DNA of 64,000 nt from NCBI RefSeq assembly GCF_051245535.1, contig NZ_CP195303.1, forward strand, positions 496,001 through 560,000, written 5' to 3'. A program made the position numbers and the translations under genes. Below the pieces are notes generated by a model. That model was not told the DNA's origin. It searched no databases and saw only the letters and a program-made list of their open reading frames with translations. This document shows positions 59,703 to 64,000 of this stretch, in pieces; position 1 is the stretch's first letter, and every line of letters starts with the position of its first letter. The DNA comes from Micavibrio aeruginosavorus_D (lineage in GTDB: Bacteria; Pseudomonadota; Alphaproteobacteria; Micavibrionales; Micavibrionaceae).

Positions 59703-60677
59703 ATGGACATTAAAGGGAAGAAAATTTTGGTGATTGGTGGGGCCGGTTTTATCGGTTCGCACGTTGTTGCTGAATTGCTGAAAACCGATGTGGCCGAAGT
59801 GGTGATTTACGACAACTTCGCCCGTGGGAAGCTGAGCAATATCGAGGAGTACTTACAAGACCCACGCTGCACGTTGTATCCGAATGGTGGCGATATTCGT
59901 GATGTGGACGTTCTGGACCACGCCATGCAAGGTGTTCACGGTGTCGTTCATACGGCGGCCATGTGGTTGCTTCACTGCAAAGATTTCCCGCGCACGGCCT
60001 TTACCGTCAATATCGAAGGAACATTCAATGTTCTTGAGGCATGCGTGAAGCATAAAGTCGAGCGCCTGGTTTACTCCTCGTCCGCTTCTGTCTACGGTGA
60101 TGCACTGCAAGTGCCGATGACCGAAGAACACCCATTTAACAACCGTAACTTCTACGGCGCAACAAAAATCTCTGGCGAGGCTATGTGCCACGCTTTCCAT
60201 GATCGCTATGGCCTGAGCTTCGTTGGCTTGCGTTACATGAACGTGTATGGCCCGCACCAGGATCAAACGGCGGCGTATACAGGTGTCATCCCAATCCTGC
60301 TGAACAAGATCGCTGCGAATGAACAGCCGACGATCAACGGTGACGGAACGCAGGCTTATGATTTTGTGTCGGTCTACGATGTCGCCCGCTGCAATGTTCT
60401 GGCTCTGCAATCCGAGGCAACCGACCAATTCTATAATGTCGGAACCGGTATTCAAACCACGATTGGTGATCTGTGCGGCCTGATTTTGGAGATGAAAGAC
60501 TCTCCGTTGAAAATCAAATACAACCCGTATAGTGCCGATGACGCCCGCCGTATGGTGCAAAACCGTATCGGTTGCCCGAAAAAAGCGGCAAACGATCTCG
60601 GGTTTAATTACAACATTGAACTGCGTGAAGGTATTCAACGTCTGATCGATTGGCGCAAAGCCAACGGGGTGGATTAA
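59703..60677 (+). CDS. NAD-dependent nucleotide-sugar epimerase/dehydratase
   Basis: 324 residues. Extended SDR: IGGAGFIGSHVVAEL (residue 12 on), DNFARGKLSNIEEYL, SSSASVYGDALQVPMTEEH, and the NFYGATKISGE YxxxK motif. NGDGTQAYDFVSVYDVA resembles UDP-glucose 4-epimerase and related enzymes that form UDP-sugars. AAGGAG at 59691-59696 fixes the start. Next gene overlaps only slightly. Sugar product undetermined. Confidence 0.88.
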   Translation: MDIKGKKILVIGGAGFIGSHVVAELLKTDVAEVVIYDNFARGKLSNIEEYLQDPRCTLYPNGGDIRDVDVLDHAMQGVHGVVHTAAMWLLHCKDFPRTAFTVNIEGTFNVLEACVKHKVERLVYSSSASVYGDALQVPMTEEHPFNNRNFYGATKISGEAMCHAFHDRYGLSFVGLRYMNVYGPHQDQTAAYTGVIPILLNKIAANEQPTINGDGTQAYDFVSVYDVARCNVLALQSEATDQFYNVGTGIQTTIGDLCGLILEMKDSPLKIKYNPYSADDARRMVQNRIGCPKKAANDLGFNYNIELREGIQRLIDWRKANGVD

Positions 60678-60682
60678 TTATT

Positions 60683-61834
60683 ATGACCCAGCAAAAACGG
60701 AATATTGCCATCTCTCTTCCTCTGACCGGGGAAGAAGAGTGGCAGGCTGCCCGCGAGCCATTGATGACAGGTTGGTTGACGCAAGGGCCAAAAGTTGCGG
60801 CCTTTGAAAAAGCTTTTGCGGAACGCCATCAGGTTCAACACGCTCTGGCCGTAACGTCCTGCACAACAGGTCTACATCTGGCATTGGCTGGTTTGGGGAT
60901 TGGCCCGGGGGACGAGGTGATTGTTCCGGCTTTTACTTGGGTCGCAACGGCCAACGTGGTTTTGTATTGCAATGCGACGCCCGTTTTTGTTGATGTTGAT
61001 CCACAAACTTACAATCTGGATATTGTCCAGATTGCATCAAAAGTAACCGATAAAACAAAGGCCGTTATTGCCGTTCATTTGTTTGGTCGGTGTGTTGACA
61101 TCGACGCTCTGCGTGCGGCGTTGCCGGGCCATGTAAAAATCATCGAAGATGCGGCCTGTGCAGCTGGTTCCGATTGGAAAGGCCGCCCGGCAGGCAGTTT
61201 GGGCGATGTTGCCGTTTTTTCTTTCCACCCACGAAAATCGGTTACAACCGGCGAAGGTGGAATGGTTACAACCAATGACTCTGTTCTGGCTGAAGTCATG
61301 GATCAAATGCGCAATCATGGGGCATCTGTTTCTGAAGAACAACGCCATCGCGGTCCGCGCCCGTATTTGTTGCCCGATTTCAATCTGCTGGGCTTCAATT
61401 ACCGCATGACGGATTTGCAAGGTGCTGTCGGACTTGTCCAGCTGTCAAAGCTGGACAAGTTTATCGATGAACGATCCCGATGGGCCGATTATTACAATAA
61501 CGCCTTGCGCGATATTCCATGGTTGCGTACGCCAAAGACGGACAACGCATGCCGACACGGCTGGCAGGCGTATGTGACTTATGTCGATGCGACAAAGGCC
61601 CCGCGTCCGCGTAACGACATCATGCAACATTTGATGGATATGGGGATTGCAACGCGTCCGGGAACGCATGCGGTGCACATGTTGGGATATTATCGTGATC
61701 GTTTCGATTTGAAACCAACGGATTTCCCGGGGGCACAGGATTGCAATGATAATACGATGGCTATTCCATTGCACAACCGGATGACAGAAGAAGATTATCA
61801 CTACGTCGTCGAAACATTGAAAGCGGTGGCATAA
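60683..61834 (+). CDS. DegT/DnrJ/EryC1-type aminotransferase
   Basis: 383 residues from ATG 60683 (the upstream in-frame extension overlaps the epimerase gene). PLP enzyme transaminating keto-sugars; the cofactor Lys185 is in FHPRKSVTTGEGG. PAFTWVATANVVLYCNATPVFVDVDPQTYNLD and EDAACAAGSDWKGRPAGSLGDVAVFSFH are standard. It acts with the preceding epimerase/dehydratase to make amino sugars for a surface glycan. asnB starts two bases after its stop. Confidence 0.93.
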   Translation: MTQQKRNIAISLPLTGEEEWQAAREPLMTGWLTQGPKVAAFEKAFAERHQVQHALAVTSCTTGLHLALAGLGIGPGDEVIVPAFTWVATANVVLYCNATPVFVDVDPQTYNLDIVQIASKVTDKTKAVIAVHLFGRCVDIDALRAALPGHVKIIEDAACAAGSDWKGRPAGSLGDVAVFSFHPRKSVTTGEGGMVTTNDSVLAEVMDQMRNHGASVSEEQRHRGPRPYLLPDFNLLGFNYRMTDLQGAVGLVQLSKLDKFIDERSRWADYYNNALRDIPWLRTPKTDNACRHGWQAYVTYVDATKAPRPRNDIMQHLMDMGIATRPGTHAVHMLGYYRDRFDLKPTDFPGAQDCNDNTMAIPLHNRMTEEDYHYVVETLKAVA

Positions 61835-61835
61835 G

Positions 61836-63722
61836 ATGTGCGGTGTAGCGGGGCTTCTCTATCTAGACAAAACACCGGTTTCACCGGTGACCATAAAACG
61901 TATGACGGATATTATTTCGCATCGTGGTCCGGATGGAGAAGGGCAGTGGGTAGAAGAGAATATTGGTCTTGGCCACCGACGTCTGGCTATTATCGATCTT
62001 TCCCCGGCTGGGCACCAACCAATGGTGTCTGCTGATCACCGCTATGTGATTTCTTTTAACGGCGAAATTTATAACTTTATGGAGTTACGTGCCGAGCTGG
62101 AATCCAAGGGCTATTGGTTCCGCTCGAAAACCGATACCGAAGTGTTGCTTTATGCCTATGCAGAATGGGGTGTGAAAGCGCTGGAGCGTTTGAATGGTAT
62201 GTTCGCCTTTGCGCTATGGGATCGCAAAGAAAAAACCTTACTGCTGGCCCGGGATCGTTTTGGTGTGAAGCCAATTTATTACGCGCGTCAGGGCAATATG
62301 TTGGCTTTTGGTTCTGAACAAAAAGCCATTACAGCGAATAAAGAATTCCAGCGTCATCTGAATAAGCCCGCATTGCTGGAATATTTCACATTTCAGAATA
62401 TCTTTACGGATCAGACTTTGCTGCAGGATGTTAAAATCCTTCCGGCCGGGCATTACGCTATCGTTGATATGAAGAAAAAAAATCCAGAGTTGCAATTGAC
62501 GCAATATTGGGATTTTCACTTCTCCGAACCTGAAAATCCCGCTAGCGATGGAGAATACCGCGAAGAGCTAGATCGTCTGTTCCAGCAGGCTGTGAAACGT
62601 CAGTTGATGACAGACGTTGAGCTGGGATGCTACCTCAGTGGTGGCATGGATTCCGGTTCAATTACTGCAATTGCAGCGAAAGAATATCCATACATTAAAA
62701 CATTCACGTGTGGTTTTGATCTGAATTCAGCATCCGGTATAGAGCTCGCATACGATGAACGTGTCCGCGCGGAGTTTATGTCGTATAAATTCAAAACCGA
62801 ACATTACGAGATGGTTTTGAAAGCCGGGGACATGGAACGGTGTATGTCCAAACTGGCCTGGCACCTAGAAGAGCCTCGTGTGGGGCAGAGCTACCCGAAC
62901 TATTACGCCGCACAGCTGGCGTCTAAATTCGTGAAAGTCGTTTTAAGCGGTGCTGGTGGTGATGAGATGTTCGGTGGGTATCCGTGGCGATATTATCGTG
63001 CTGTGGTGAACGATAATTTTATGGATTATACCGATAAATATTACATGTTTTGGCAGCGGTTGATTCCTAACAGTCAACTGAAGCAAGTATTCGCACCGGT
63101 CTGGAAAGATGTTGAGCATGTCTGGACCCGCGATATTTTTCGTGATGTTTTCAAAAACCATAAAAATGAATTAAAAACTCCTGAAGATTACATCAACCAT
63201 TCTTTATATTTTGAAGCCAAAACTTTCCTGCATGGGTTGCTGGTAGTGGAGGATAAATTGTCTATGGCGCATTCTCTGGAAAGTCGTGTTCCATTCTTGG
63301 ACAATGACCTTGTCGATTTTGCAATGCGATGCCCTGTGCATTTGAAGTTAAACAATTTGGCTGATGTCGTGCGAATTAACGAAAATGATCCCGGAAATAA
63401 AACCAAGAAATATTTCGAGAAAACAAAAGACGGAAAGCAGATCGTTCGGGATGTTATGAAGAAGTACATTCCTGATGATATCACCGCTGCAGAGAAGCAA
63501 GGATTTTCAGCTCCAGACGCTAGCTGGTTTAAGGGTGAAAGTATTGAGTTTGTAAAAAGAAAACTTCTGGATGGAAGAGCGCGTATTTATGATCTTTTAG
63601 ATGAGCCTACCATACGTATGCAGGTTAATGATCATTTAGAGGGGGTGCAAAATAAACGACTTCTTATTTGGTCACTGCTAAATTTTGAAACTTGGTTAGA
63701 AATTCAAGAGGGCGCACTATGA
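61836..63722 (+). CDS. asnB: Glutamine-hydrolysing asparagine synthase
   Basis: 628 residues. Class-II glutamine amidotransferase with Cys2 (after Met processing) in MCGVAGLL, SHRGPDGEGQW and GHRRLAIIDLSPAGHQPM; the synthetase domain has the PP-loop YLSGGMDSGSI (about residue 265). In polysaccharide loci these enzymes amidate uronic acids or other carboxyls rather than aspartate. Only one base separates it from the aminotransferase gene. The base composition becomes AT-richer in its last third. Substrate not determined. Confidence 0.9.
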   Translation: MCGVAGLLYLDKTPVSPVTIKRMTDIISHRGPDGEGQWVEENIGLGHRRLAIIDLSPAGHQPMVSADHRYVISFNGEIYNFMELRAELESKGYWFRSKTDTEVLLYAYAEWGVKALERLNGMFAFALWDRKEKTLLLARDRFGVKPIYYARQGNMLAFGSEQKAITANKEFQRHLNKPALLEYFTFQNIFTDQTLLQDVKILPAGHYAIVDMKKKNPELQLTQYWDFHFSEPENPASDGEYREELDRLFQQAVKRQLMTDVELGCYLSGGMDSGSITAIAAKEYPYIKTFTCGFDLNSASGIELAYDERVRAEFMSYKFKTEHYEMVLKAGDMERCMSKLAWHLEEPRVGQSYPNYYAAQLASKFVKVVLSGAGGDEMFGGYPWRYYRAVVNDNFMDYTDKYYMFWQRLIPNSQLKQVFAPVWKDVEHVWTRDIFRDVFKNHKNELKTPEDYINHSLYFEAKTFLHGLLVVEDKLSMAHSLESRVPFLDNDLVDFAMRCPVHLKLNNLADVVRINENDPGNKTKKYFEKTKDGKQIVRDVMKKYIPDDITAAEKQGFSAPDASWFKGESIEFVKRKLLDGRARIYDLLDEPTIRMQVNDHLEGVQNKRLLIWSLLNFETWLEIQEGAL

Positions 63723-64000
63723 GTAAAAAAAAATTCACGCAAGATGTATTAGCGATTCTTGAAAGTCCAGAGAGGTTTGTGAAAGATCAGAACTTCTCTA
63801 GTTTCTCGAGCCAATCAGAATTTGTGAATCAAAATAGCACGAACGAAGCATTTTCAAAAAAATGGCTTGGATACAACGATAGCGGTGAGAAAGAAAAATG
63901 GTTCTCTATGCAGAAGAAATGGTATTTGGATCTTTATGGATTTTCTTCTGAGTGGGAGTTTGCAGATTTCTTAAGTACAAAAAAGTATATCTATGATGCT
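63719..64000 (+). CDS. Partial gene, possibly a methyltransferase N-terminus
   Basis: Begins ATG 63719, overlapping the asnB stop (ATGA), and is open to the window edge: 94 residues. The AT-rich sequence includes AFSKKWLGYNDSGEKEKWF and KKWYLDLYGFSSEWEFADFL, a pattern seen before the SAM domain of class I methyltransferases in polysaccharide loci. Function is an inference from that resemblance and the context; the catalytic part lies outside the window. Confidence 0.55.
   Translation, partial: MSKKKFTQDVLAILESPERFVKDQNFSSFSSQSEFVNQNSTNEAFSKKWLGYNDSGEKEKWFSMQKKWYLDLYGFSSEWEFADFLSTKKYIYDA

Overview
The window reads as a moderately GC-rich alphaproteobacterial chromosome. The gene set supports this: fused-order plsX-fabH-ihfA-merR, a ubiquinol-cytochrome c chaperone gene, an SseB homologue, a PhaR-linked polyhydroxybutyrate (PHB) cluster, a MotA/MotB pair and a proton-pumping pyrophosphatase. 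The mix (motility, large coiled-coil envelope proteins, few transporters) would fit a Micavibrio-like organism, but that is an inference from memory and no marker gene such as 16S rRNA is present. Genes are dense on both strands, with clear intrinsic terminators and a family of about 70-80 bp intergenic inverted repeats.

Layout. 1-7.6 kb: 3' end of hslO, a lipoprotein, trkH, an OmpA-type lipoprotein, tRNA-Gly(CCC), a DJ-1/PfpI-like protein, prfB with its programmed +1 frameshift, and an exported TcpQ-like protein. 7.7-13 kb: a 1,057-residue exported coiled-coil protein with five 93-bp tandem repeats, then a PAS-GGDEF-EAL protein. 13-17.5 kb: PHB module phaR / phaC-like, phaA, phaB, followed by a cyclic-nucleotide-binding protein. 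17.6-27.8 kb: AsmA-like protein, RHH protein, fumC, DUF465 protein, pfkA, a PH-domain membrane protein, an L,D-transpeptidase and a Tat-exported M15 peptidase. 27.8-37.4 kb: recO, parC, an EAL-motA-motB operon, an acyl-CoA hydrolase, a MarR regulator and a small membrane protein. 37.4-40.1 kb: an AT-richer pair, an RDD-type membrane protein and an orphan DNA-methylase-like gene. 40-46.4 kb: sseB, glutaryl-CoA dehydrogenase, rpiB, glyA, nrdR, nusB, and an rfbB-like dehydratase. 46.7-56.8 kb: fliL, hppA, an RlmD/TrmA-type RNA methyltransferase, bamE, a cytochrome bc1 chaperone gene, yceD, rpmF, plsX, fabH, ihfA and a MerR regulator.

56.9 kb to the end is the most interesting part. tRNA-Pro(GGG) is followed by a direct and an inverted copy of its own 3' part, then lhgO and a surface-polysaccharide locus that runs off the window. 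That locus opens with a winged-helix regulator fused to a Rossmann-like domain, translationally coupled to a NusG paralogue that looks like RfaH. Directly downstream of the RfaH-like gene lies a perfect 12/12 match to the enterobacterial ops element (GGCGGTAGCGTG), preceded by an 11-bp perfect hairpin, and then the epimerase, DegT-type aminotransferase, asparagine synthase and a partial gene. The sequence thus suggests a self-contained RfaH/ops antitermination system controlling a polysaccharide operon in an alphaproteobacterium. A second inverted repeat with the same ATTCAC/GTGAAT half-sites lies upstream of the regulator gene.
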